Assembly: GCF_033954455.1 (NCBI RefSeq)
Contig: NZ_CP121473.1
Span: forward strand, 4,140,501 to 4,204,500
Length of the DNA: 64,000 nt
Source: Thiorhodovibrio litoralis
Lineage (GTDB): Bacteria; Pseudomonadota; Gammaproteobacteria; Chromatiales; Chromatiaceae
Direction of reading: 5' to 3'
This document shows, in pieces, positions 29,795-38,928 of this stretch. Below the pieces are notes generated by a model. The model ran no database searches, was not told the origin of the DNA, and was given only the letters and a program-made list of their open reading frames with translations. Positions within the stretch are counted from its first letter, which is position 1. Each line of letters opens with the position of its first letter. The position numbers and the translations under genes were made by a program.

Positions 29795-32010
29795 ACAGCG
29801 GAAAGCCCTCGGTTGGCGCGGTCGATAACAAGGTGCGGTGGCGGCCGAACCGGGTTGGAAGTCCGTTTTGATGGCGCCTGGATGGGCACGAGCCGCTCGC
29901 CGGTCTTCAGCGGGCGGATAATTGGGTCGAGGCGCGTCAGGCTCGGCGGCAGATCCTGCAGCGCTGCCTCAGCTGTCGCAAAATCTGCATATGCGCCGAT
30001 CAGCACGCTATGCCAGCGCCTAGGCTCGCCGCCTGACTCCAGTCGCAGTGCCCGGCCGACGAGGCCCTCGTCCTGCGCGAAGCGCGCGAGGCTGGCGACG
30101 TCGCGGAAGCTGATTAGCTGGATGGTGAAACGAGCGTCTTCAGGGATTGCATCGACGCGATTACTGGGCGCTTCTGTGGGCACTTCTGTAGGCGCTTCAC
30201 TGGGTGCTTCTGTCGCGGTCGCAGTGGCCGAATCCGCATCAGAGCCCGTGCTGGCATCCCTGACAGCATCCAGGTCTGTGTCAGTGTTGACCGGTCTTTC
30301 CGGCAATTCGTCTTCCTGCGGCGATTGATCTTCCCGTGCGACGGCAGTGCTGGGCAAGCGGGGGGACTCAGGTAACACCGTGGCCTCGGCCGCGGCTCCT
30401 TCGCCTAGCTCGGGCTTTGCTTCAGCCTCAGCTCTAGCCTCCAACTCGGTCACGGACTCTAACTCGGTCTCAGTCTCAGTCTCAGTCTCAGCCGCAGACT
30501 CTAAGTCGCTCTCAATCTCAGTCTCAGTCTTTACCTTGACAACGACAGTAGCCGGGTCCGGCTTCTCCATTTCCGCCGGCGCCGTCACCGCAGCCGCCGA
30601 CCGCGTCTTCGCCAGCGAGGCGGTTGGTGCCATGCCGGTCCCTTGCCAGGCTACGTCGATCCGCTCGATGGCGATGAAGGCGATCAGGATCATCGCCGCC
30701 GCAAAGATTCGCCGAATTGGCGCGCAGGGTGCCGGCTTGTTTTGCAGCGCGAGCAGCGAGCTGTATATCGGTCGCCCGCCGAGGCCTTCGGCGGTGAAGG
30801 TCGCGCTGAGGCAGGTGAGGATGATCGGCAGTGCCAGGGCCTGGGCACCTGTGAGCTCAATGACCAGGATGATGCCGGTGAGCGGTGCGCGCACGGTGGC
30901 GGCGAAGAGCGCGCCCATGGCGGCGACGGCGAAGACCTCGGGTTGCAGCGCGATTGCTGGCGCAGCAAAGGAGACCAGCACCGCAAAGGCGGCACCGCAG
31001 ATGGTGCCGAGTGCCAGCATTGGCGCGAAGATGCCACCGGGTAAGCCGAGTCCATAGCTGCCGACCGTGGTCAGCAAGCGCACGGCGAGCAATGCGAGCA
31101 GAAAGAAAAGCGCAGGCTGACCATGCAGCAGATTCTCGACCAGGGTCTCACCGCCGCCCACGGTGGCTGGCGCAAACCAGATCAGCGCGCCCAGGAACAG
31201 CCCGGTCATGGCAGCAGCGATGTAGGCTCCCGGCGTGCCCAGCGCTCGAAAAGCGGCCACCGAGCCCAGCAGCAAACGGTTGAACAGTCCGCCAAGGGCG
31301 CCGATCAGGATGCCAAGGAGCAGGAACAATGGCAGCGAGCGCAGCGGTGCCATGTCCAGGTCTGGCATCGGCATATCCGGCCCCTGACCGAGCATCCAAC
31401 CGCTGACGATCACCGCCGCGCAGCAGGCCAGGATCACCGATTGGATGGTCGCGAAGCGATAGTCGAAATGCTCGCGCAGCTCCTCGGTGACAAAGACGAT
31501 CGCAGCGAGCGGGGCGTTGAAGGCGGTGGCCAGCCCAGCTGCTGCGCCTGCTGCGATCAAGGCGCGATTTGCGCCGGGCCGAGGCCCCAGGCGCTCGCTC
31601 GCCATCTGACCGAGCGCCGCGCCCATGTGAATGGTCGGCCCCTCGCGGCCCAGCACCAGGCCCGAGCCCACGGCGAGGGTGCCGGCAACGAACTTGATGG
31701 GCAGCACGCGCTTCCAGTGCAGCTTGCGCGCGCTAGCGAGGATAGATTCGACCTCTTGCACGCCACTGCCGGCGGTTTCCGGGGCGAAACGGCGCACCAG
31801 CCACATGGCGCAGACCAGCACCAGAGCGCCGAGCAGCATCAGCAGCAGCCATCCGGGAACCGGTGCTGAGCCGAGCAGCTCGCGCAGCACGTCTCGGCTC
31901 GACGACGCTTGATCGAGCAGGGCATGAAAGGCCCCGCCGATCAGTCCCGCGAATGCGCCAACCAAGGTGGCCGCGAGATAGAGTCGCCAGGGAAAGGTGA
32001 TGGCCGGCAT
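29791..32010 (-). CDS. ClC-type chloride channel/antiporter fused to a SPOR domain
   Basis: 739 residues. ClC core (about 1-430) with GSGVQEVE (variant of GSGIP), GREGPTIHMGA carrying the gating Glu, and GLPGGIFAPMLALG. A further membrane helix (about 440-462) should place the rest in the periplasm. A long acidic low-complexity linker follows, partly coded by TCAGTC hexamers at 30469-30491. A SPOR domain closes the protein (FTIQLISFRDVASLARFAQ...WHSVLIGAYADFATAEAAL, about 640-715). SPOR binds denuded peptidoglycan, often at the septum. This pairing is unusual. The gene overlaps the diguanylate cyclase downstream. Confidence 0.9.
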   Translation of the reverse strand: MPAITFPWRLYLAATLVGAFAGLIGGAFHALLDQASSSRDVLRELLGSAPVPGWLLLMLLGALVLVCAMWLVRRFAPETAGSGVQEVESILASARKLHWKRVLPIKFVAGTLAVGSGLVLGREGPTIHMGAALGQMASERLGPRPGANRALIAAGAAAGLATAFNAPLAAIVFVTEELREHFDYRFATIQSVILACCAAVIVSGWMLGQGPDMPMPDLDMAPLRSLPLFLLLGILIGALGGLFNRLLLGSVAAFRALGTPGAYIAAAMTGLFLGALIWFAPATVGGGETLVENLLHGQPALFFLLALLAVRLLTTVGSYGLGLPGGIFAPMLALGTICGAAFAVLVSFAAPAIALQPEVFAVAAMGALFAATVRAPLTGIILVIELTGAQALALPIILTCLSATFTAEGLGGRPIYSSLLALQNKPAPCAPIRRIFAAAMILIAFIAIERIDVAWQGTGMAPTASLAKTRSAAAVTAPAEMEKPDPATVVVKVKTETEIESDLESAAETETETETELESVTELEARAEAEAKPELGEGAAAEATVLPESPRLPSTAVAREDQSPQEDELPERPVNTDTDLDAVRDASTGSDADSATATATEAPSEAPTEVPTEAPSNRVDAIPEDARFTIQLISFRDVASLARFAQDEGLVGRALRLESGGEPRRWHSVLIGAYADFATAEAALQDLPPSLTRLDPIIRPLKTGERLVPIQAPSKRTSNPVRPPPHLVIDRANRGLSAV

Positions 32011-32169
32011 CGTCTCTTTGGTGTCGGTTGTGACTGTGGCGCCTGAAAACAGCGATGAGTGCGTTGAGCAGAAGGTCGATATTCAACCTGCTGATCAACT
32101 AGGTGGCGAAGATACCGGAAAACCATGCCTGGTGTCCTTGGCGGAGGAATTTTGCGGTATAGTTCGGCG

Positions 32170-33012
32170 ATGAGCACAGATCACACAATTCTAAAAGTTT
32201 TTGGCAGCCGCCTCGCAGGCGCAGTATTACTGGTCCTGCTGGTAGGTATCGTGGCGCCTCTAGGCAGCGGCAGCACTGCGTTTGCTCAATCGGCACCTTC
32301 GCCGGAGCAGCCTCCCGTCACCGAGCCAGTGAAGCACCACAGCGGCGGCGAGCACAAGATTGATGCGCGAGCGCACCGAGTCGCTAAGGCAATTGCCAGC
32401 GACATCGAGCGCGTCGAGCCCTATCTGGAGCGCTATGGTTATTGGGCTGTGTTTGCAGCAGTTGGGGTCGAGGGCATCGGTATCCCGGCGCCGGGGCAAA
32501 CTCTGCTGGAGGCTGGCGCCCTGGTAGCAGCGATTCCAGACAGCAAGCTCAACATCTTCGTGTTGCTTCTTGTCACCATCCTGGCAACAGCGCTCGGGCA
32601 GACGATCGGCTATCTGATTGGTCGCTCCGGCGGTCGCGCGGTGCTCAATCGACTGCCGCCGATTCCAGCACGCAGCCTTGAGAACATTGAGCGCGGATTC
32701 AACCGCTATGGCGGATGGCTGGTGTTCTTCGGTCGCTTTGTCGATGGCCCGCGCCAGTTCATTGGGCTCTTTTCAGGCATCCTTGCGATGCACTGGGGCC
32801 GTTTTATGCTCCTCAACATCGCTGGCGCCGTCCTTTGGGGCAGCTTCTGGGCGCTTGGCGTCTATTATCTCGATCTCCATTTCGATGCCATGGTCACGGC
32901 TTTGCGTCAGGTCAATCCCTGGATCGCCGGGCTCACGGTGGTCGGCGTCATCGGCCTGCTGATCCTTGTGCTGATTACCGTCATCCGCCGGCGGAGCAAG
33001 ACACCGGCTTGA
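32170..33012 (+). CDS. DedA-family membrane protein
   Basis: 280 residues from the ATG at 32170; an upstream Met at 32125 is less likely. A signal-like first helix and a His-rich loop (KHHSGGEHKIDARAH) precede the DedA/SNARE-associated domain: GYWAVFAAVGVEGIGIPAPGQT, GQTIGYLIGRSGGR and GRFVDGPRQFIGLFSG. The pattern F/GR-x-x-x-x-R is typical. DedA proteins act as proton-coupled lipid flippases or scramblases for undecaprenyl phosphate or phospholipids. Short neighbourless unit ended by the hairpin at 33064. Confidence 0.88.
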   Translation: MSTDHTILKVFGSRLAGAVLLVLLVGIVAPLGSGSTAFAQSAPSPEQPPVTEPVKHHSGGEHKIDARAHRVAKAIASDIERVEPYLERYGYWAVFAAVGVEGIGIPAPGQTLLEAGALVAAIPDSKLNIFVLLLVTILATALGQTIGYLIGRSGGRAVLNRLPPIPARSLENIERGFNRYGGWLVFFGRFVDGPRQFIGLFSGILAMHWGRFMLLNIAGAVLWGSFWALGVYYLDLHFDAMVTALRQVNPWIAGLTVVGVIGLLILVLITVIRRRSKTPA

Positions 33013-33063
33013 GATAGCGGCTGCAGGCGCGCGGCCGAGTATCACCAACCTCAGCATGAGAAC

Positions 33064-33094
33064 AGCCGCTCAATCCTGGTTAGGATTGGCGGCT
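33064..33094. terminator. Bidirectional hairpin between dedA and the nif operon
   Basis: A stem of about 13 bp with one bulge (AGCCGC-T-CAATCCT, loop GGTT, AGGATTG-GCGGCT). It lies between two converging genes, as expected for a shared terminator. The T-runs are poor. Confidence 0.65.
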
Positions 33095-33134
33095 GCTATT
33101 CACCGGCCGGGTCGGCTACAGCGAGCATGCTGAA

Positions 33135-33190
33135 GCCGCCAGAGCCTGCGACTCGCAGGTTCTGATCAGGCCGCCAGAGCCTGCGACTCG
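33135..33190. repeat. 35-bp tandem duplication at the end of fdxB
   Basis: GCCGCCAGAGCCTGCGACTC occurs at 33135 and again at 33170, 35 bases apart. The right copy encodes the last residues of the ferredoxin (ESQALAA). The left copy lies past the stop, so the duplication extended the 3' flank without changing the protein. Confidence 0.8.
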
Positions 33191-33477
33191 TGGCTAAGGC
33201 ACTGCTTGGGACAGACGCGCGAGCAGGATTCGCAGCCGATGCAGTCGAGGACGTTTTTCAGATTCATGACCATGCCCGGTGCTTCGTCGAAGTCATCGTC
33301 ATCAAAGTCATCATCGTCGTTGAGGTCGAGCTCGTCGCGGTCGACCAGTTCGAAAACGTCGCGCGGGCAAACCTTGAAACAGCGGCCGCAGCCGATGCAG
33401 TTGTTTTGGTTCAGCGCCACGATGAAGGCGGGCGTCCACTCAGTGCCGCCGCGGGTCAGTCCGGTGATGGTGCTCAT
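33166..33477 (-). CDS. fdxB: Nif-specific ferredoxin III (2x 4Fe-4S)
   Basis: 103 residues from the ATG at 33477, which has AGGAGG upstream; an 18-codon longer reading is rejected. Two clusters: CIGCGRCFKVCP near residues 28-39 and CIGCESCSRVCP near 79-90, joined by a very acidic linker (DRDELDLNDDDDFDDDDFDE). The start LTRGGTEWTPAFI and this layout match ferredoxin III of nif clusters. It probably passes electrons to nitrogenase or to FeMo-co assembly. Last gene of the nifE operon. Confidence 0.88.
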   Translation of the reverse strand: MSTITGLTRGGTEWTPAFIVALNQNNCIGCGRCFKVCPRDVFELVDRDELDLNDDDDFDDDDFDEAPGMVMNLKNVLDCIGCESCSRVCPKQCLSHESQALAA

Positions 33478-33499
33478 TTCAGTCTGCCTCCTGATCGGT

Positions 33500-33973
33500 T
33501 CAAAGCCCGGCAACCTCGGAATGATTGCCAACCAGCTCTAGCGCAACGGACAGGATTTTGTCGGCCTCGTCCTTCATCTTGGACATGGACGCAAAACCAA
33601 AACGATGCACATCGCGCAGCGCACGGTCCATCACCACCAGTTTGCCGACGATAATCATCACGCGCCCAAAGCCTTCGCTGGTCAGGTTGATGACCGGCGA
33701 GGCCATCAGTTTGCATTCTTTTTCGATCATGGCCGAAATGGCGTTGTAAAAGGCATTCAGCCGGTCGATGGTCGCAGCATCCGGGTTCGCCACCATCGGA
33801 ATCTCTCGCCTGCGCTCGGGTGTCAGAATGAACGGATCGAGCAATTCGGCATTCGTCTTCTTCTCTAGCCGACCGTAAGTATCGAAAGCGCGCATGTGGC
33901 GCACCAGTTCGACGCCAAAGTCGGTTTGCAGCACCGGATCATCCGCATCGATGGCGATAGCCCCTGTTGTCAT
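33500..33973 (-). CDS. NifX-associated nitrogen fixation protein (DUF269)
   Basis: 157 residues. LVRHMRAFDTYGRLEKKTNAELLDPFILTPERRREIP and the YNAISAMIEKECKLMASPVINLTSEGFGRVMI segment are the DUF269 signature, a family found only beside nifX. Its role in FeMo-cofactor synthesis is not established. The start overlaps the preceding gene's stop by 4 bases (ATGA) and the ferredoxin follows after 22 bases. Confidence 0.92.
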   Translation of the reverse strand: MTTGAIAIDADDPVLQTDFGVELVRHMRAFDTYGRLEKKTNAELLDPFILTPERRREIPMVANPDAATIDRLNAFYNAISAMIEKECKLMASPVINLTSEGFGRVMIIVGKLVVMDRALRDVHRFGFASMSKMKDEADKILSVALELVGNHSEVAGL

Positions 33974-34584
33974 CTCAAGCCTCCAGTTGTTGTTTCAGTC
34001 TCAGTCATTGTTTCGGTCGCTTTGTCGACGGGATCAGCCATGGCCGCCCGTCCTGTAAAAATGCCATCCGCGTCGGCGACGCGGACATCGGACAGCTCAA
34101 ATTGCGTCCATGGCGAGCCGGGACTGCGGTCGATCAGCCAGCGTCCCAAGCCGAGCCCGCCAAAAAGCCCTGCTCCAGCAAGCAGCACGCTCAAGCCGTC
34201 GCTGCCCCAGAGCGCGCTGCCCCAGCCACTGCTACCTAAATGGGTTCCAAGCAGGGCACCGAGCAGCATCAACACCACCGGCAGAACATAGGCCAGCAAC
34301 GCAGCGCCGATCAGAGCGCCGGGTGCGATGCCGAGCCGGATGGCATCCCCAGGACGCCAAGGATTCGCATCCGCGCCCGACGAGCCAATGTCCAAGGAGC
34401 CAATATCCAAGTCCACCCGCAGCGCGCGCTCGCCAAAAGCTCCGGCCAGCGCTGCGGTGCCGCAGCCAGATGCCTGCTCACAGCCGCCGCACGCGCTACG
34501 CCGCGGCAGCTCCACCTGCAGCGACGCGGATTGGCCCTCTGCCGCCGCCCGCACCGCCAGCACCCGGCCGGATTGCTCGATCAT
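33970..34584 (-). CDS. RseC/MucC-like SoxR-reducing membrane protein
   Basis: 204 residues. N-terminal Cys motif RRSACGGCEQASGCG (CxxCxxxxxC) and two membrane helices (about 98-120 and 130-155) are those of RseC, whose relatives work with Rnf-type complexes in electron transfer to SoxR or nitrogenase. The Thr/Glu-rich tail (ETMTETETTT) is an odd extra. It overlaps both neighbours by 4 bases within the nif operon, so a role in reducing nitrogenase ferredoxin is plausible but inferred from place alone. Confidence 0.85.
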   Translation of the reverse strand: MIEQSGRVLAVRAAAEGQSASLQVELPRRSACGGCEQASGCGTAALAGAFGERALRVDLDIGSLDIGSSGADANPWRPGDAIRLGIAPGALIGAALLAYVLPVVLMLLGALLGTHLGSSGWGSALWGSDGLSVLLAGAGLFGGLGLGRWLIDRSPGSPWTQFELSDVRVADADGIFTGRAAMADPVDKATETMTETETTTGGLR

Positions 34585-35084
34585 TCGCTCCAGCCCTCAG
34601 CTTCCATGTCGTCGAACTTGTTCTCCTCGACCTCCGGGGAACGCGGCTGGCGCGCGGCGATGGCCCGCATCAGCCAAGCGCTGGGTCCGTCAGCAAGGTC
34701 GCGCTGCAGCTCTGCCAACAGCCGCTTAATGAGTGTCCCCGCCTCAACCTTGAGCGGCTGCACCCCGCGCGCGCGCAGCTGGCTGACCGCCGAGGCACCG
34801 ACCGCCTGGCAGTACACGGCAACGCAGCCCTCCAGGGCGTCGATCTTGGCCCCGAGCTTGTCCTCGTTGCCATCCATGTCGAGCTGGCCGAACTGCACCA
34901 CTTCTAGCATCTCGCAGCCGTGACGGTCGACCGCATAAAGCGCGAAGGATTGGGCCGCGCCGAAATGCTGATCGACACGGCGCAAATCGGCCGTCGCGAA
35001 GGCGACCTTGATCGCCGTCTCGGTCGCTGACAGCGACGGCGGGGTGTCGCAATTGAGCAGTTTCAGTCGTCGTTCGACAGGCAT
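34581..35084 (-). CDS. nifX: NifX, FeMo-cofactor carrier protein
   Basis: 167 residues from the ATG at 35084 with GAGGAG upstream; the longer frame to 35321 overlaps nifN and is rejected. AIKVAFATADLRRVDQHFGAAQSFALYAVDRHG and EDKLGAKIDALEGCVAVYCQAVGASAVSQLRARGVQPLKV are the NifX/NifB C-terminal domain signature. NifX binds the cofactor precursor from NifB and passes it to NifEN. It lies just after nifN, 10 bases apart. Confidence 0.93.
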   Translation of the reverse strand: MPVERRLKLLNCDTPPSLSATETAIKVAFATADLRRVDQHFGAAQSFALYAVDRHGCEMLEVVQFGQLDMDGNEDKLGAKIDALEGCVAVYCQAVGASAVSQLRARGVQPLKVEAGTLIKRLLAELQRDLADGPSAWLMRAIAARQPRSPEVEENKFDDMEAEGWSE

Positions 35085-35094
35085 CGGAGACTCC

Positions 35095-36480
35095 TCAGGC
35101 CGCGGCCTGACACTCAGCCGCCGGCCACTGCTTAAGGCGCGAGCGATAAGGATGAATCTCGCCCTTCTCCAGGCCCAGCATGATGTTGGCCAGGTCAAAC
35201 AGCGTCTGGCGCGTGCCCTGATAACCGATCCAGCAGCGCTGATAGCCGCCGACGAAGTCGTATTGCGGAAAGCCGGCGCGCAGCAGCGGAATGCCGAGCC
35301 GCTCGGCCGAGCCGACGCCATGGGAATTGCAGATCATCACCTCGGCGCCACCCGCGCGGGCGAGTTGCTCGAGGTCCTCGAGATCGCCAATCTTGACCTG
35401 CTCGCTGCGCACATCGCGCAGACTTGTGGCATTGGACGGCGCAACCGCCGCGACCGTCTCCGCGCCCATCTCGGCAAGCAGCTCGCTGAAGGCGAGCAGC
35501 AGATCACCCTCGGCGGCGACGGCAAAACGCGCCTGACCGAGCGAGAAGTGTGCGTCCAGCATGGCGTCCTGAAGTTGCGAGCGCTGGCGCTCGACGCGCT
35601 CAGGTACCGGCTCGGCACTGATGCGGGCGAGCGCGACGACCAGTGCGTCCATGGCATCGATGCCCATCAGGTGATCGAAGCGATAGTCCGGCACCCCGGT
35701 GCGCGCCTTGAGCAAATCCGCTGCCCCGCGCATGGAACGGCCGATCACCAGAGTCGCCGCCGCGTCGCCCAGGGTGGCGAGCTCATCGACCAGGGTGCCA
35801 CCGATGGTGAGCGCGCTGTAATCCGTGTCGGCCAAATGGCCGTCGAGCGCGTCGGAGAGGTCCGGCACCACCACCGGGCGCAGGCGAAAGCGCTCGAGCA
35901 GGTCTTTCATGTACTCGATATCGCCTGGTGTGATCGCGGCGCCGACCAGCAGATTCACCTGCCGCTGGCGACGGCCCGGACGGGTGCCGGCGGTGGAGGC
36001 CTCGGGCACCAGATCCTCAATCACGCGGGTGACGGCATTGGAATAGCCACTTTCCAGGCAGCCGGCGAAATCCGGCGAGTGCACCGGCACGATGGCGACC
36101 TGATCATACTGCGGATAGCGGCTACGGAACTCCTTGAGCGCGCGCTTGGGGTCGCAGCCCTGGGCCTCGGTCAGGCCGGTGGTGGGCACGCCAATCAACG
36201 CCGGCGCATGCTTGTCGCAAATCGTGCGCAGGCCTTCGATCAGATTCTCGTCGCTGCCCATGATGGCGCTCACCTGATCGAGCGCCGTGGTCTGCATCGG
36301 GATCGGCTCGCGAAAATGCTGAATAAAGAAAATCTTGCCGAAGGCCGTGCAGCCCTGAGAGCCATGCAGCATCGGGATACTGCGGTTGAAGCCCAGAAAT
36401 GCCAGGGTGGCGCCAACGGTGGCGCTCGCCTTTAGCGGACTGACGGACAGCGCCTTGTTGCGTTTGACGATCTCAGCCAT
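35095..36480 (-). CDS. nifN: Nitrogenase cofactor scaffold protein NifN
   Basis: 461 residues, the usual size. [43 protein letters not shown] is the NifN/NifK-like P-cluster region, here with a single conserved Cys (GSQGC). [14 protein letters not shown] and [16 protein letters not shown] are further family marks. With NifE it forms the tetramer on which FeMo-co is completed. The start lies 8 bases inside the nifE stop. Confidence 0.95.
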   Translation of the reverse strand: MAEIVKRNKALSVSPLKASATVGATLAFLGFNRSIPMLHGSQGCTAFGKIFFIQHFREPIPMQTTALDQVSAIMGSDENLIEGLRTICDKHAPALIGVPTTGLTEAQGCDPKRALKEFRSRYPQYDQVAIVPVHSPDFAGCLESGYSNAVTRVIEDLVPEASTAGTRPGRRQRQVNLLVGAAITPGDIEYMKDLLERFRLRPVVVPDLSDALDGHLADTDYSALTIGGTLVDELATLGDAAATLVIGRSMRGAADLLKARTGVPDYRFDHLMGIDAMDALVVALARISAEPVPERVERQRSQLQDAMLDAHFSLGQARFAVAAEGDLLLAFSELLAEMGAETVAAVAPSNATSLRDVRSEQVKIGDLEDLEQLARAGGAEVMICNSHGVGSAERLGIPLLRAGFPQYDFVGGYQRCWIGYQGTRQTLFDLANIMLGLEKGEIHPYRSRLKQWPAAECQAAA

Positions 36481-37969
36481 GGGACACCTCCGCGACCGAT
36501 TGCGTATTTGGCCCCGTGCCGGACCCGGTGGCGAGCGCGGATTGCTTGGCCCCAGGCTGTGCTGAGCCGACCTGCCCTGGTTCAGCCTGCAGCCCCGGCC
36601 GCCACGGCGGCGCGCTGCGCACCCGCGACCAGATCGGGCTCGACAGCGTCACATCGATCTGGCGCGCCAGCTCCAGCATGCCATCGTAGCCGGCGTAGCC
36701 GAACTCGCGCTCCTGATTCACATCCAGGAAGGGCAAGCGGGCCTTGAGCGCGGTGTATTGGTTGCGCCCGCCGGCGATCATCATGTCGACCTGATAGCGC
36801 TTGCACATATCGAGTAGCCCACGCGGGTTGCCGTCCTCGATCATCACCGCCTCCTCGCCCATCAGCTCGCGGATGCGAGCTTTGTCGTCTTCGGTCGACT
36901 TGCGGGTGCCGGTGGCCACCACCGTCATGCCGAGATCCTGCAGCGCGCTGATCACCGACCAGGACTTGACCCCGCCGGTGTAGAGCAGCACCTTCTTGCC
37001 GGCGAGCTTGGCGCGCCAGGGCTCGAGCGCCTGATGGATGCGCGCTTCCTCGCGCGCAATCAGCGCCTCGGTGCGTTGGGTCAGATCGGGGTCATCGAGC
37101 AGGCGGGCGAATTGGCGCAGCGCGTGCGACACATCGGCCACACCATAGAAGCTGCCCTCAAACCAGGGCGTGCCGTAGCTTTCCTGCAGCTTGCGCGCGA
37201 CATTGATCATCGCCTTGGAGCAGACCATCATGTTTGCCTCACAGCGGTGCATGGTCTGCACCTCCTGAAAGCGCGCATCGCCCGATAGCGTGCACAGCAC
37301 CCGCAGCCCCAGTTCATCGAACAGCGGCAGCACATGCCACAGCTCGCCGGCAATGTTGTACTCGCCAACCAGGCAGATGTCGTGGACTTTGAAATCCGCC
37401 CGCTCGATGCCCGATGGAATCGGGTCTGGCTCACGCGTGCCGCAGACATCGCGCACCATCACCTCACCGGCGATGCGATTGCCGAGATTCTTGGTGCCGT
37501 AAAAGCCGGCTGCGTCGACCGAGATGACCGGCTTGTTCCAGCGCTTGCTCGCCGCGCGGCACACTGCACCGACATCATCGCCCGTCAGCGCCGGCACACA
37601 GGTGTTGTAGACGAAGACCGCCGCCGGATCGTAATTGTCGATGGCCTGCTTGATGCCGTGAAACAGCCGCTTCTCGCCGCGGCCCATGATCACGTCCTGC
37701 TCGGTCAGGTCCGTGGTCATGCCGATCTTAAACAGCTTCGGCCCCGAGGAACGCGTCCCGCGATTGTCCCAGGCACTGCCGGCGCAGGCGATGGAGCCAT
37801 GCACAATGTGGGCGACATCGGCGATCGGCAGCAGCGCAATCTGCGCGCCGTCGAACGAGCAGCCACCCGCGGTGGCCCCCGGTTTGAGCTTGGCGCAACC
37901 GGACTTGGACTTATCGTTGTGCTCGCACGCCGGCTCGTCGAGCAGGGCGGCGATGTCTTTTTGCTTCAT
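36473..37969 (-). CDS. nifE: Nitrogenase cofactor scaffold protein NifE
   Basis: 498 residues from the ATG at 37969 ([13 protein letters not shown]); a start 5 codons earlier is open. The N-terminal [40 protein letters not shown] is the NifE Cys-ligand region. [18 protein letters not shown] and [20 protein letters not shown] are shared with NifD. A Gln-rich tail follows. It is the first gene of a six-gene operon driven by the sigma-54 promoter at 38007-38021. nifHDK are not in the window. Confidence 0.95.
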   Translation of the reverse strand: MKQKDIAALLDEPACEHNDKSKSGCAKLKPGATAGGCSFDGAQIALLPIADVAHIVHGSIACAGSAWDNRGTRSSGPKLFKIGMTTDLTEQDVIMGRGEKRLFHGIKQAIDNYDPAAVFVYNTCVPALTGDDVGAVCRAASKRWNKPVISVDAAGFYGTKNLGNRIAGEVMVRDVCGTREPDPIPSGIERADFKVHDICLVGEYNIAGELWHVLPLFDELGLRVLCTLSGDARFQEVQTMHRCEANMMVCSKAMINVARKLQESYGTPWFEGSFYGVADVSHALRQFARLLDDPDLTQRTEALIAREEARIHQALEPWRAKLAGKKVLLYTGGVKSWSVISALQDLGMTVVATGTRKSTEDDKARIRELMGEEAVMIEDGNPRGLLDMCKRYQVDMMIAGGRNQYTALKARLPFLDVNQEREFGYAGYDGMLELARQIDVTLSSPIWSRVRSAPPWRPGLQAEPGQVGSAQPGAKQSALATGSGTGPNTQSVAEVSHG

Positions 37970-38006
37970 GCTGACTCCAGACAAAGGTCTTAATAGAGTC
38001 CCGGAA

Positions 38007-38021
38007 GCAGAGCCCGTGCCA
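38007..38021 (-). promoter_or_regulatory. Sigma-54 promoter of nifE
   Basis: On the minus strand TGGCACGGGCTCTGC matches the -24/-12 consensus TGGCACG-N4-TTGC with one mismatch. GG and GC are exactly 10 bases apart. The -12 end lies 38 bases before the nifE ATG, giving a transcription start near 37995. Confidence 0.88.
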
Positions 38022-38067
38022 GAATGCCAAGCGATTGATCATGCGAAGATAACGCCGCCCGGCGCCT

Positions 38068-38083
38068 TGTCGCAAAAGCGACA
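38068..38083 (-). promoter_or_regulatory. NifA upstream activator site
   Basis: TGT-N10-ACA with a symmetric core (TGTCGCAAAAGCGACA), the classical NifA-binding site. It lies about 80 bases upstream of the predicted start, within the usual range for enhancer binding. It predicts nitrogen- and oxygen-regulated expression of the operon. Confidence 0.85.
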
Positions 38084-38499
38084 AGCCCGCATGACGGGAC
38101 GATTTGCGACAGATGGTGCAGGGGGTTGGTCGATCCCAAAACGACCGCTTAGCGGTTTCGCTTCCGCGGAGTTAATGATCAAACTTCGCCAAGCGCGCGA
38201 AGCGGAGTTCCGTGGAGATTGACCGCATTACCTTGGACTCAGGCGTCATGGGGAAACCCCAGCATCCGCGGCCCGCGAGGTTAAGGATGCTTTTCTGTGC
38301 ACACAGTATCGACTACCAATTTCTGCACGGCACGGGTTAGGGCGAGTAAACTGTTAGTCAGTCTTGAGGAAAAAACGAGATCACAGCCCCTTTTGCCATT
38401 GCAAACGGGATAATTTCGCTGGGAGTTGAGTCAGAGCCCCAGCGGCGTAATTTTCAGCACAAGTGTTATTGCTCACACAGATGTCGGGAGTCAGGTCTC
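38084..38499. other. Upstream region shared by nifE and the sensor gene
   Basis: About 415 bases without a supported gene. It contains the far upstream part of the nif promoter region and the 5' region of the rightward sensor cyclase. A small hairpin (TGGGG-AAA-CCCCA near 38250) and a GCATCC...GGATGC pair are visible, but no known riboswitch pattern is seen. Confidence 0.4.
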
Positions 38500-38928
38500 A
38501 TGCGCATGGATTGGGCAAAAGCGTCCTTCAAACCCTTGCTTCGGCGTCTCACGCGGTGGTTACCCAAGTCGTCGCGCGCCCGTGCAATGGTTGCCGTCGG
38601 TGTTTTTGGCCTGCTGGTCTTCTCGATGCTCCAGTTGGCCTTTCAATCCTTCGCCATCCGCGAGGCGCAGCACCGCCAACAGGCACTCAACGGCATCGCC
38701 AGCGACTACGCGCAGTCCCTGCAACTTAGCCTGACCGACGCGCTCTCGGCCTTGAATGCGCTTGAATCCATTCTGATCATGGAAGACTACAACCCCAGGA
38801 AATTCGATCACTGGGGTCAAGCCCATACCATTACCCATATCTCCCCGCCCCAGCGTCGTCCGGGGCTGGACACAGCTCCCGAGTTCTGCTGAGATGCCCT
38901 TTCATCTTCAGCAAGGGGACGGGAGACC

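Noticed and set aside
35008-36435. 475-codon frame antisense to nifN
   Set aside because: nifN is collinear with its family; the antisense frame is Arg/His-rich without domains.
38225-38300. Possible riboswitch before the sensor cyclase
   Set aside because: Only small hairpins; the cyclic-di-GMP riboswitch core sequences are absent.
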